A program made the position numbers and the translations under genes. A DNA stretch of 64,000 nt from Nemertoderma westbladi (taxonomy: Eukaryota; Xenacoelomorpha; Nemertodermatida; Nemertodermatidae). Where the stretch lies: assembly GCA_032718475.1 (NCBI GenBank), contig JAUCBJ010004059.1, positions 1 to 64,000 of the forward strand, read 5' to 3'. Under the pieces are notes generated by a model. It had not been told where the DNA came from and made no database searches. It saw only the letters and a list, made by a program, of their open reading frames with translations. Shown piece by piece: positions 55,331 to 64,000 of this stretch (its first letter is position 1; each line of letters begins with the position of its first letter).

Positions 55331-55818
55331 AATTTTTATTCCAAAATTGTAACATTACTCAACGCCGTTAGTATTAACAGCGAGTTGTTATTTTTAGCAC
55401 TTTACAATTTTAGAGGACATTACAGCATTCTATTGGCCTGTACAATTAGTATTGTATTTGGTGTTTGTTATTGTTTACGTGACGACGCAAGACGACGTTA
55501 AGTAATGTCCACTAAGGGGACATAACTTAACGCCGTCATTGGTTACCACGTAAACATTATGTGGTACAGTATTTGCCTGACAGCCAGATAGGCCTTCTGC
55601 ATTACCTACCGGTAGGCGGGGTATAGCTATTTATAACCAGTAGCTATAAACTATTAGCATGGCTCCAAACGCCACCATAAATATAAGCTAACTTATTTAT
55701 AACATAATTTATGTCATTTTTACAATTATTTATACAGCAACTAATATAATTTGTGCAGTTTCTATCACATATAATGTAAATGTACAATCATTTCGTAATG
55801 TTAAAATTTTGGAATAAA
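55331..55818. mobile_element. Small element with inverted ends and nested hairpin
   Basis: TTTTATTCCAAAATTGTAAC at the left is mirrored by GTTAAAATTTTGGAATAAAA at the right. Inside, 55490-55530 forms a palindrome (GACGTTAAGTAATGTCC with GGACATAACTTAACGCCGTC). Probably a MITE. Confidence 0.55.
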
Positions 55819-55847
55819 ACTACATACATAATTGATGCCAAGTACTT

Positions 55848-55957
55848 TACAGTGTTCTGATCCTCGTGGCTTTATTTTCACTGACTCACTAACGTTCGTT
55901 CGTGTAACAAAGCCACTTGGATCATCACACTGTAAAGTGCTACTTTACACACAAGTA
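55848..55957. repeat. Imperfect hairpin, about 40-bp arms
   Basis: AGTACTTTACAGTGTTCTGA...GTGGCTTT pairs with AAAGCCACTTGGATCATCACACTGTAAAGTGCTAC-type sequence. Likely a MITE end pair or solo foldback. Confidence 0.6.
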
Positions 55958-56424
55958 TGTAAATAGTTATTTTAAAACGTATTGTGTGATTTGGCAATGT
56001 CATAGATTAATAATGAAATATTCGTTTAGTTGTCCTGTTGTCATTAAAATTTATGACAATACAATATAAATACATTAGAAAGACTTACGAGTTAATTATG
56101 AATAAATATTTAAAATAACATTCTAACTAAGTATCTTACATTAATTACATTAGTTAATTATGAATAAATATATAAAATATAAAATAACATTCTAAAACGT
56201 ATCAATGATCAATATCATATAATATAAGAAAAAGTGGCGCCTGTAGTGAGGGAGCCATATCTTGATCAAAATGAAGCGTGCAAACTATAAAATATAATGT
56301 TAATGATTAATAAATATTTAATTATCAGGGTCTCTTATAAACGTATGATGTTTCCATTGAATTATTCCACGAACCGGTGCACCATTGTAGGAGATCGACA
56401 CCATCGAGACCTTTCTTGAACAGG
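55958..56424. other. AT-rich spacer with tandem AATATTTAAAATA-like words
   Basis: ATTATGAATAAATAT-type blocks recur at 56096 and 56157. No gene. Confidence 0.4.
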
Positions 56425-57720
56425 TTAAGCTATTGTGCGCGCTACTGATTCTGGAAGGGAGTTCCACAAATCCAGCCGTTGAACAGAGAAATAGCTAGAA
56501 AAGCTAGCCCGGTTGGATTGAGGTATGTGAAGCTTTCGGGGATGTCCACATGTGCGAGTTGATGCGAGTGTAAAAAATCGGTTGACAATTAGAGGAGTCA
56601 ACCCGGATAACATTTTGTACATTAGAATTAGATCAGCAGCAATCCACCGTTCCTCCAATGGTTTTAAACCGCATATCTTTAGTCTATCTCTGTAGGCGCA
56701 TCCATATAGCCCAGGGAGACATCGTGTGAAGTCCCTTTGAACTTTCTCCACTATGTTTATGTCGCGATCGCATCGATATCGGGGCTGGGGCACCATATAA
56801 TTGAATTATGTTCAAGAATTGGACGTCCGAAAGTGCAATAAAGATCGCAAAGAAATGCAATATCCCGATGTCCGAAAGCTCGCTTGATTTGGAAGCAAAC
56901 TCGCCGTGACTTTCTTGTAATGAAGGATACATGCTCAGAGAAGTGGAGGTCTGCAGAAACAATGATCCCAAGATCACGTTCAAAAGGCGTGGTTCCATTT
57001 ATTGTGTAGGTTCGCATATTATTCTGAGTTGATGGTTGTGCAGTGAGACACAGGAACACTTTGTGAGGTTCAAATCCATTTGCCTGACCAATCAAAGAGT
57101 TTGTTTACATCAGATTGCAGAGCTGTGTAGTCAGATAGCCCTGTAATAGCTCGATATAACTTTGTCTATCAGCAAATTCTTTGTCGCCTGTACCTGGTGA
57201 AATGGCGTCAGTTGAGTCTCCCATATGCATAAGAAAACATGTGGTAGCTAAAATGCTACCTTGGGGAACACTACTCGTCACGTCACACTTCGTAGATAGT
57301 ACCCCATCAACTCTGGTTCGCTGAGTCCGTCCAGATAGAAATGCAGATATCCATTGGAGTAGTTGGCCTTGTATACCATAGCTCCCGATTTTTGTAAGTA
57401 ACTTTGGGTGGGTAACTCTGTCAAAAGCTCTCTTGTAGTCAGTATATATAATGTCCACAGGCGACCCATTATTACGTGCTTCATACTAATCCAGGGTACT
57501 CTCTAACATCTGAACATATATGTGATAGTGTTGATCTCCGTCTAAGAAATCCATGTTGATTTTTATTGATGGCATTGTTTTCAAGCAAGTATCTAATTAG
57601 TTCACGGCGAATAAAAATAAAGTGTCTAACTACGCGTTGGCCTACGCACAGGTCGAAAAGATTTACCTCCGGTCCGGTCGGTTTCCCTGTAATTTTTTCT
57701 CCCATTATTGCTAATATAAT
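56425..57720 (-). mobile_element. CR1/Jockey-group LINE, degenerate
   Basis: Minus-strand RT in several frames. The first (57705-57481) has NKNQHGFLRRRSTLSH; the next (57458-57105) IIYTDYKRAFDRVTHPKLL and SSVPQGSI. A third (57095-56757) has the thumb region (RDLGIIVSADLHFSEHV) and a fourth (56796-56425) the C-terminal part (EKVQRDFTRCLPGL, LKICGLKPLEERW). The expected catalytic aspartate pair is degraded (KEFADRQS). Unlike the intact LINE at 10467-14150, this is an old copy of a different lineage. Confidence 0.85.
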
Positions 57721-57849
57721 TTTTACTCTCTACAAAGAAATCCACTCCTTATAATAAATCTAAAAATAGTTAATTTATTATTATATTACAGTACAAACGC
57801 AAATTTAGCTTTTAAAAACGCTCTCAAGATCAGTACAGAAGTGAAGTAG

Positions 57850-58284
57850 GTACCCCTACACGCCTACAGCCCTACCATGGGCCCCCGCCCTGGTACCGGG
57901 CCCAGTGCAGCAGTGCGCAGTCTGGTTTGCCAGTCCAAGTACCGTCCACAAGTCAGCAAGTAGTACAGCGCTGTACAGTAAGTAGTCCAGTAGTCTGGCT
58001 GGTAGTAGGCATGCTTGCCTTAGTCTGTTAGTAATCTGGTAATTGAATAGGTCTACTTCCAGCCTGACTTCCAGTTCCAGACTGTACTACAGTACCGGTA
58101 CTGCAGTACGGTATAACAGTATAATACTGTAATACAGTAATAACCTGATACAGTCTGACAGCTGGACAGTGATATCTGGATAATGGTCCCTTAAAATGCT
58201 GAAATGTAAAACCCACAATCAGTCAGTCTGTCAGTCAGTCAGTGGTAAAATAAAAATAGAAACTTCTAAATAAATAATCTGATA
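57850..58284 (+). promoter_or_regulatory. Promoter/5' UTR zone of DENND11
   Basis: Rich in GGTACCGGGCCC, AGTACAGCGCTGTACAG, CAGTACCGGTACTGCAGTAC and CAGTCTG words, and ends close to the start codon. Shared vocabulary with the other three host genes; role inferred. Confidence 0.5.
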
Positions 58285-58950
58285 ATGGCGGGTGCTGATA
58301 AAATTGACCTCATTTCTAACGAAGAGGAATACCCGCAAACAAAAGAAAAAGAGGAAAAATACAGCGATATTAATCCAAACATAAACCACACAGACAAAGA
58401 CTCTAGTAGTACCGAGAGCGGTACCAACACTGACTCGTCATCGGTAACCGAGGAAACGACCAATCCCAACAAGCTCGCGGGAATATTCGTCACGTCGTTC
58501 CACACTAAACTAGGCAACACGTTGGACTGGTACAAACTCGCACCGGGGTACGAAACAACTAATCTCATCGACGGATCGATCGAGTTCAAAGCGCTGCCCT
58601 CCGGTGGACACAACGTCCAGTCGGATTTCGTCTACTTCCGGCACGAGAGACTCTACGGACTCGCGTGTTTCCGTAACCTCAGGGTTGACACGGAGACCGA
58701 ACGCGGTCTACGGACCAGGTCTGTGGGTGTTCTCGCCCCTAACTACAACGTACTCTACCGCTACTTGGACTTTCTAGACGGACAAGTAGGTCGGCAGTTA
58801 GCCAACCCCGGTAACTTCGACCATCTCAGTTGTTTCTTCGATTATAACATGTTGGATAAACCGACGGATGTTGAGATTACAGACAGTGCAATAATACCAG
58901 TAGCCACGGATACCGGAACATATAACTCATATGAGGATGAAGTTGAGAAT
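58285..58950 (+). CDS. DENND11: DENND11 (LCHN), coding exon 1
   Basis: DENND11 (LCHN, KIAA1147) is a DENN-domain protein; DENN modules act as Rab guanine nucleotide exchange factors, but the target Rab of this member is not certain. Residues 1-222 are here. An acidic, Ser/Thr-rich leader of about 60 residues precedes the family signature: GIFVTSFHTKLGNTLDWYKL, EFKALPSGGHNVQSDFVYFR, GLACFRNLRVDTETERGLR, SVGVLAPNYNVLYRYLDFL and GQVGRQLANPGNFDHL. The exon ends AAT|GTGAGT at 58951, phase 0. The ATG at 58285 is the first in frame after an upstream stop. Confidence 0.94.
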
Positions 58951-59294
58951 GTGAGTTCATAAAAATTTGTATTTTGGATCATTTGATTAAATATTTTTTC
59001 AGCCCAATGTCTGTTTTATAGGCCAACGGATATAATTATTGAGATCAATATCGACAGAGACAGCTTTTTCAAACGCTTGTAGGTAGCTAAAGAATGAAAG
59101 CGAAAATAAAATATGTTAGCTCACCCATTAAGCAAAGGAGGAGGGAGGTGAAACTATCTCTGTTTCAAATTTCATGCAATCTCATTAAGGACTCTTTTTC
59201 CTATAAACACAACATTAAATAAGTCTATTATTTATACCGGTATTGAGAAATAGGCCTATTTAGTATATTTAATATTACGAATATTTCCCCATAG
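58951..59294 (+). other. DENND11 intron 1
   Basis: A 344-bp intron (GTGAGT...CCCATAG). It contains at 59040-59180 a dispersed repeat related to 54590-54700 and, more weakly, to sequence near 19240-19310. Confidence 0.8.
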
Positions 59295-59549
59295 ATACAT
59301 TGCCCCTCCGGTATTTACAAACAATTCATTGAATTCTTCCGAGAACAAACTTTCCTGCTATGGAAACTCTCCCTGCTGAACCAACGGATCCTATTCGTGG
59401 CCCCACCGCCCATCGGCGCCGTTTGCCACAGAGTCTACTGCTGCGCGAACCTGGGCAAACATTCCGTGCCCAACCTGCCGCCTAGGAAGGGGCGACTTCA
59501 TCCATGGTTCTATATCAATGTCGCAGATATAGATACTATAAGGAATCAG
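59295..59549 (+). CDS. DENND11: DENND11, coding exon 2
   Basis: 85 codons in phase 0. It encodes KQFIEFFREQTFLLWKLSLL, then QRILFVAPPPIGAVCHRVYC and HPWFYINVADIDTI, matching the central DENN segment of LCHN (the vertebrate counterpart has [20 protein letters not shown]-like sequence). The acceptor is CCCATAG at 59294 and the donor GTTAGT at 59550. Confidence 0.9.
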
Positions 59550-59819
59550 GTTAGTAAAATATATTGAATATCTCGCTCTGGAGGTCGTGGGTTCGACCCC
59601 TGTGGGGGCCAGGGCGAATGCTTTAAAAGGACTAGCATCCTTAAATGGTAGCTAAATGAGTACCAGTTTACTTTGGGGGGTATAGTTCTGGGGGGACCGC
59701 ACTGGAAATAAGTAAATACGTCTTTGATAATATTTTTCGCAACATATCTTTACTAATTAATTAAATTAACATTAAATAAATTCTAACTGCAACTTAACAG
59801 ACACCGATTATGTTTACAG
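59550..59819 (+). other. DENND11 intron 2
   Basis: A 270-bp intron (donor GTTAGT, acceptor TTTACAG at 59819). More than half of it is the SINE fragment at 59572-59735. Confidence 0.85.
59572..59735 (+). mobile_element. 5'-truncated copy of the SINE
   Basis: Begins at the B-box region (GGTCGTGGGTTCGACCCC) and continues through GGTAGCTAAATGAGTACCAG and GGGGGGACCGCACTGGAAAT, matching the element at 5-290. The A-box part is missing. Confidence 0.85.
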
Positions 59820-60236
59820 AGGAGTTACGTTGCTTGTACCACTGAGAGAGTGTTCGATGGTAAAGTAGAACTCTACGACGCGATAGTAGACGGACAAACG
59901 ATAACCGTGGTGGATAAAACGCGGGAACAGATACTGAAAGTAAATAAAGCGGACATAACTAGATGGAAAGGGTTGCAGATTGAGTTGGAAGCCAACAGCG
60001 CATCCAAACACCCGATAGCGGAGGACACAGTGATCTGTAGGTACCTGGAGGACGCGAGTAACAGACTACTGGGGGAGTTCGACTCGGTTAGGGACTCGCC
60101 CGATATGGAGCTAACAGCTGCGGCCATACAGTCGGCCGGGTTGGATCCCAAGGCCGATAGAGTGTTTGTGTTGGCTCTACTCCAGAGTTACAGTATAGAC
60201 GCCATACTGGTTGTGGACAACCCATGTTGTCCATAA
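59820..60236 (+). CDS. DENND11: DENND11, coding exon 3 (C-terminus)
   Basis: Encodes the last 138 residues: RSYVACTTERVFDGKVELYD, then VICRYLEDASNRLLGEF, GLDPKADRVFVLALLQSYSI and the exact LCHN-type terminus VVDNPCCP before the stop at 60234-60236. Phase 0 acceptor. The complete protein is 445 residues (human about 455). Confidence 0.94.
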   Translation, partial: RSYVACTTERVFDGKVELYDAIVDGQTITVVDKTREQILKVNKADITRWKGLQIELEANSASKHPIAEDTVICRYLEDASNRLLGEFDSVRDSPDMELTAAAIQSAGLDPKADRVFVLALLQSYSIDAILVVDNPCCP

Positions 60237-60289
60237 CTCGTGTCGTAAAATTGGGCTGGACAAACCAAAATTGTTTTTCTACTAATCTA

Positions 60290-60420
60290 AATGAAATCTT
60301 AAACATTAAAGTTTCAAATTTTATGCGATTTCATTTCATTAAGATTTGTAGGAAAATGATGCCCCAGGGGGGGTCCAGGTCTCTGAATTACGACCCTATA
60401 TTTCAGGTGTAGTCACTAGA
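60290..60420 (+). repeat. Degenerate relative of the palindromic element's arm in the DENND11 3' UTR
   Basis: GTTTCAAATTTTATGCGATT, AAGATTTGTAGGAAAATGAT and GGGGGGGTCCAGG, then ATTACGACCCTATATTTCAG, follow the same order as the right arm end at 54415-54515. Confidence 0.6.
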
Positions 60421-60505
60421 AATTGTCCTACTTATGAAATAACATTAACTTTTACTTAGATTTACAGTGTAACCATCCATCTAAATGTCAGTATCGCTTT
60501 ATATT

Positions 60506-60511
60506 AATAAA
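60506..60511 (+). terminator. Candidate polyadenylation signal AATAAA for DENND11
   Basis: AATAAATAAATA about 270 bp after the stop; the nearest good signal downstream. Confidence 0.4.
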
Positions 60512-60730
60512 TAAATATTACCTTTTATTCACTGTTTTAGTGTTTATGTAATTATCCATTCCCAATCGTACACAGTGTTTTCTTTTGGTGCATTTTTATT
60601 CGTGTTTTTAATAAAATATTGTCGTATAACTGTTATTTATTATAACTTGATAGTCATACGTTACAGACTAACTGTTCATTATTTCGCGTAAATATTTATT
60701 ACGTTACAGTGGCTCTAAATTATTATTATC

Positions 60731-60955
60731 TTAATAATGACTATTTATGGGGAGAGCCACGGAGTTAGTGAGCTTCAGCATACAGTACCGGGCGAAGTCG
60801 ACATTGTCCGTCTTTCCAACCCAATAACTCATTGAATGCGAATATCTCTGTATCGCGTGGTGTAGGGGAGGGAGTCCAACACACACATGGGGGGAGTGCA
60901 GGCTACATATGGACGTTTCCGGTTTATATTTTAAAAAGCGATGAAACATCCGCAT
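60731..60955 (-). CDS. Possible coding exon, unknown
   Basis: A 74-residue minus-strand frame with non-repetitive composition (LHSPHVCVGLPPLHHAI, then YWVGKTDNVDFARYC). I do not recognise a family. It could be part of the same gene as the candidate exon at 61271-61458. No clear splice acceptor. Confidence 0.2.
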   Translation of the reverse strand: MRMFHRFLKYKPETSICSLHSPHVCVGLPPLHHAIQRYSHSMSYWVGKTDNVDFARYCMLKLTNSVALPINSHY

Positions 60956-61163
60956 TAGATTTGATAAAACGGAAGGTTTAATTTATTATTAATGTGTTAA
61001 TAGCTGTATATTATTCAGTACTTAAATTATTATTTATATTTATCGTTGTAAATTTATTAATTAGTTGTAATTACATATTACATCATTATATTAATTATTA
61101 TATAATATTGAGCTGATAGAAAAACAATTACGTATTTGCTATGCTACAACAAAAGTTCGGCGC

Positions 61164-61185
61164 GGGGGGGGGGGGGGGGGGGGGG
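61164..61185 (+). repeat. Poly-G run, 22 nt
   Basis: Uninterrupted G tract on the + strand, next to the tandem donor-like repeats. Confidence 0.9.
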
Positions 61186-61189
61186 TACA

Positions 61190-61290
61190 GCAATAACTTA
61201 CCCAGGTACAGAATCAACTCGCCCAAATACATTCAGCAGTACCTCGGTAACTCCTCCAGTAGTAACTCACCTAAGTACAGAAGTAACTTT
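61190..61290 (-). repeat. About 21-bp tandem repeat with splice-donor-like words
   Basis: On the minus strand, variants of GTACTTAGGTGAGTTACT recur about five times (TTAGGTGAGTTACT, GGAGGAGTTAC, TTGGGCGAGTTGA, CTGGGTAAGTTATTG). Two of them contain a good GT donor. Confidence 0.6.
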
Positions 61291-61458
61291 ATCTCCCGCC
61301 GTTGTTTACTGAGTCCTATAGGGTCGGTTACGTTGGCTGGAAATAAATCAGTCCAATTAGAAGTCGAGTTAGAGCCGTTGAACCAATAGCCTTCATTCAC
61401 CAAACCTTCTACCTCAATATCGTATGATTGGTTCATCACGCTACCGCTAGATGGTGCC
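61271..61458 (-). CDS. Candidate internal exon with dense N-glycosylation sequons
   Basis: 188 bp between a TTCTAG acceptor (61460-61459) and a TTAG|GTGAGT donor (61270). The frame reads APSSGSVMNQSYDIEVEGLV, then FNGSNSTSNWTDLFPANVTD and PIGLSKQRREIKLLLYL. Sequons NQS, NGS, NST, NWT and NVT occur within about 45 residues, suggesting an extracellular or luminal protein. No family recognised and no neighbouring exon was found with certainty. Confidence 0.3.
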
Positions 61459-61829
61459 CTAGAACAAAATATAAACATTTCTTCTAAAAGTGCCAAATTT
61501 ATTTCTCAAAATGTTCAATTTGTGTTCCATTTATAAATAAGCTAAATTCAATGGTAACTCAAAATGTGTGCTACAGCATAGTTCATTTTGTACTGTATCA
61601 TGTTGTTAGATAGCAGGTATCGGTAATCTACAAAGTTTACAAAATTTCAAACAACATTTTAGCAATGTTCCTCATCATGGATTTAATTAATTATCGTGTA
61701 AAAAGACGCGCAAGACGCTCCGCTTTCAATTGATATAAACCACGTGTGAAATGATTGAGATTTAATGTGTATTATTGAATCGATCGAAAATCTATATTCA
61801 TAGAAACCAAGATAAGAAAATATCAGATC

Positions 61830-62030
61830 ACTTAGTAGTGACATCAAATCTGTGGCAATCAATCACAACCGATTTACACCGCTACCCGCGCTTACTTAAA
61901 CCCACCATTTCGACCGTTTCCTCGTGTTTTTACAAAAAAATACAACCCCCCACTCGATTCAACGCACCTCTTTACCAGTTTTGTTGCACGAAGGCCCCAC
62001 CCGTGTCATTAGCAACACGTATTTTCTAGG
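61830..62030. repeat. Dispersed repeat, inverted relative of 37480-37690
   Basis: GTAGTGACATCAAATCTGTG, CGCGCTTACTTAAACCCACC and TTTCGACCGTTTCCTCGTG match the reverse of the earlier copy. Confidence 0.6.
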
Positions 62031-62510
62031 ACATAACACCACAAATTACTGAATTCCGAGATTCTTAATTAAAGACTTTGATGGGGTTGAAGTATTATTC
62101 TGAATTATAAAGACAATTTCAATTGGTAGAAATCAATGTGAGGGCTCATGTTTCTTAATTTGTTATTAAATTTTCGAGATCTCAGTTTCTTATACAAAGG
62201 AATACTTACAGCCAGTCAGTACTAATGGCACCAGAACAGGTGCACTAAACTGTTAGTGGTAGGTATAATACCGGTAGGTCAATACCAATAGCAGATAATT
62301 AGTTTCAATTTAAAACATCAAAAAGTTTACTTACCTTTTTGTACCTGGAAAAAGGTGTTGCATCGCAAAATGCTTAGGATGTAAGGTAACAAACAAATAG
62401 TACGCATATTTATTTTTTTTACTAAAAACAGAAAACCACTTAGCTGTCAGCTCGCATAACTCCAATTTTTTATTGTCACTAGGTTATATCATATAAATAA
62501 TGTTTCCACA
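62031..62510. other. Unassigned region
   Basis: AT-rich. A short patch at 62210-62290 (CAGCCAGTCAGTACT, ATAATACCGGTAGG) carries a few promoter-type words, but no gene follows. Confidence 0.4.
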
Positions 62511-62513
62511 TAA

Positions 62514-62620
62514 GGGGGGGGGGGGGGAAATAAAACTATAACTTGTTCTGTTGATTTTAGTTTATTGTTTTGGTTAGAATAACGTACCACTGTATCCTGA
62601 TCCTTTCCATAAATTGATAA
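62514..62620. repeat. Poly-G run followed by a 68-bp-family unit
   Basis: G run at 62514-62527, then AGTTTATTGTTTTGGTTAGA and CTGATCCTTTCCATAAATTG at 62558-62618. Confidence 0.8.
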
Positions 62621-62824
62621 TAAATATATTTATATATATAAAAAAATATATTTATTCGCCGACATGAAATGATCGTCCAGTCCCCCCACCCTCTCTCAAT
62701 GTTTCATAAGAGATTTGCTTTAATCATGACTAATTTAGCTTATTTCCAGATATTGCTCATACAAGATAACAAAATATTAATTTAATTAATTATAAATAAA
62801 ACAAAATCACACGCGGAACTCTCA

Positions 62825-62920
62825 CAACAGGCGTCTGCACCAGAAGTCTGCGCCAGGTGGCTGCACCGGTTTCTGCACCAGTTTCTGCAGCAGTGTGTCT
62901 GCACCAGGTGTCTGCTTAAT
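62825..62920. repeat. Short tandem GTCTGCACCAG-like repeat
   Basis: Irregular 12- to 15-bp repeats of TCTGCACCAG or TCTGCGCCAGG type, about six copies. Confidence 0.75.
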
Positions 62921-63835
62921 GTTAACACCATTTCAGACTATTAGACAGACTTACATGTGTATATCAAGTTTGGTTTCAAATATTCAATCTAAGATTGACT
63001 GAATTATTAGGCCCGCCGCAAAAAATTCGCAATAATTTTTGAACCAAAATTTGGGTGAAAAATTATTTTCAAGGATTAAAGTATTTTGAAAAATTTTAAA
63101 ACGAGATATAGGCCTATGTTATTCCGGGATAATTTCCTTTAGAGTTTGAACACTCTGGGGTCTCTCAATTGGTTAGTGCTGTTTGGCAATAAGGCCGCAG
63201 CACACCACCTCACTAAAATTATCTATATAGGGGTGGTATCGGTATATCGGTGATTCCATTTCCGACGTCAGTTTTAATCCGTCTGAAGTCGATGTCAGCC
63301 TTGACATAGCGGTAAAATTAGTTGACCGTCTGTCGCCGCCATTGGAAATGTTTGAACGTTAATAGCCGGTCGCTACTTGGTACACATGGTGTAGTCTATC
63401 AAAAGATTAGAAATTCCACACACAGACAGGCTTATATGGTTCCTCTGTCAGCCGCCAGGGGGCGAATTGTAAAAACCTAGAAGTAGCTAATTTATTGAAC
63501 CAATAAGTGATGTTGTCTACTATCTCGTTGCATTATCAATTGTAATTGCAATTATCAATTCGATAAAAACAGAATTTTTAAATCAGTTTGTCAGTTTACA
63601 ATATTTTCTTTAATCGCTCGAAAATCAAAACTGTAGTCATATAGCTCTACTTATATTATATCATGTTTCGCACATTCCAGAATATAAAATTGCACTTAAT
63701 AGTGTTTAACATCATAGTTAGAGGCCTACAGAAGCCAGCTGCAGAAACAGGTCCAGTGCAGACACTTTCGAACAAAGGATTTAGATTGACCATAGAATAA
63801 GCTATAATAAACTTAAAGGATATCATTCTTGAGCA
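62921..63835. other. Unassigned region
   Basis: No gene recognised. GGTCTCTCAATTGGTTAGTG near 63160 faintly resembles a tRNA A box but lacks a B box. Confidence 0.4.
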
Positions 63836-63995
63836 TGTGGATGGATGACTTCTGCTACTTGGGATCATGGATCCGAAAGTCAGGTGAACCTTCGAATACG
63901 TTAAGGGTAAGGCATGGGTAGCATTGAATGGGCTGTCCAGGATTTAAAAGTCATATATAATAAAACGGAATCATATAGTTCGAATATTTAGGAGA
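63836..63995 (+). pseudogene. RTE-like LINE fragment at window edge
   Basis: A + strand frame reads DDFCYLGSWIRKSGEPSN, then after a disruption VALNGLSRI and later IVRIFRRA. This follows the order of the RTE at 35716-36966 (DDFQYLGSWIESS, WVALSKMDTIWKS, TKFFRATVE). Stops and shifts are present. It runs off the window. Confidence 0.6.
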
Positions 63996-64000
63996 GCCCA

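Noticed and set aside
63155-63210. Possible tRNA or SINE head (TTGGTTAGTGCTG)
   Set aside because: A-box-like only; no B box within range and no family member elsewhere in the window.

Overview
This window is AT-rich, repeat-dense nuclear DNA from an animal, most likely a marine invertebrate. The evidence is spliced genes with GT-AG introns, metazoan-type orthologues, tRNA-derived SINEs, several non-LTR clades and many minisatellites. I cannot name the species. No bacterial operon, rRNA gene, functional tRNA gene or CRISPR array was seen.

Four conserved host genes stand out. TARDBP (TDP-43, + strand) has coding exons at 8616-9248 and 17245-17967, split by an 8.0 kb intron that carries an antisense LINE. 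IPMK (+, 32031-32930) is intronless. GTF3C5 (TFIIIC subunit 5, - strand) has exons at 52976-51831 and 51484-51158. DENND11/LCHN (+) has exons at 58285-58950, 59295-59549 and 59820-60236. All four read through without a break and carry the expected family motifs. They belong to unrelated pathways (RNA binding, inositol phosphate signalling, Pol III transcription, a DENN-domain protein), so no operon or cluster logic is implied. A few hundred bases (about 150 to 570) before each start codon share an unusual vocabulary of short palindromic words (GTAC, CCGG, CTGCAG, AGGCCT, CAGTCTG).

Layout. 1-1650: a SINE and a possible LTR. 1657-2879: a broken BEL/Pao integrase. 2880-8041: a foldback element with 1.4 kb inverted arms. 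8042-18620: TARDBP, with a LINE at 10467-14150 whose ORF1 and ORF2 overlap at a -1 frameshift signal. 18625-23385: GC-rich, 33-bp and T-rich arrays. 23690-30992: a 35-bp satellite holding a Transib-like transposon (24091-28007) that itself holds a 5'-truncated retroelement (25539-27373). 31840-33262: IPMK. 33497-34800: a 32-bp array. 35716-37380: an RTE LINE. 37842-42499: a 41-bp satellite interrupted by a 706-bp foldback/Mutator-like element. 42510-44115: a broken LINE. 44278-46038: an 87-bp array. 47237-49800: another LINE. 51158-53120: GTF3C5. 53614-55957: palindromic elements. 56425-57720: a degenerate LINE. 57850-60511: DENND11. 60700-64000: unassigned sequence with possible minus-strand exons and an RTE fragment at the edge.

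The observations I consider most worth checking are the LINE frameshift signal, the Transib-like element whose ends resemble recombination signal sequences, and the 706-bp element in a satellite whose core looks like a host promoter.
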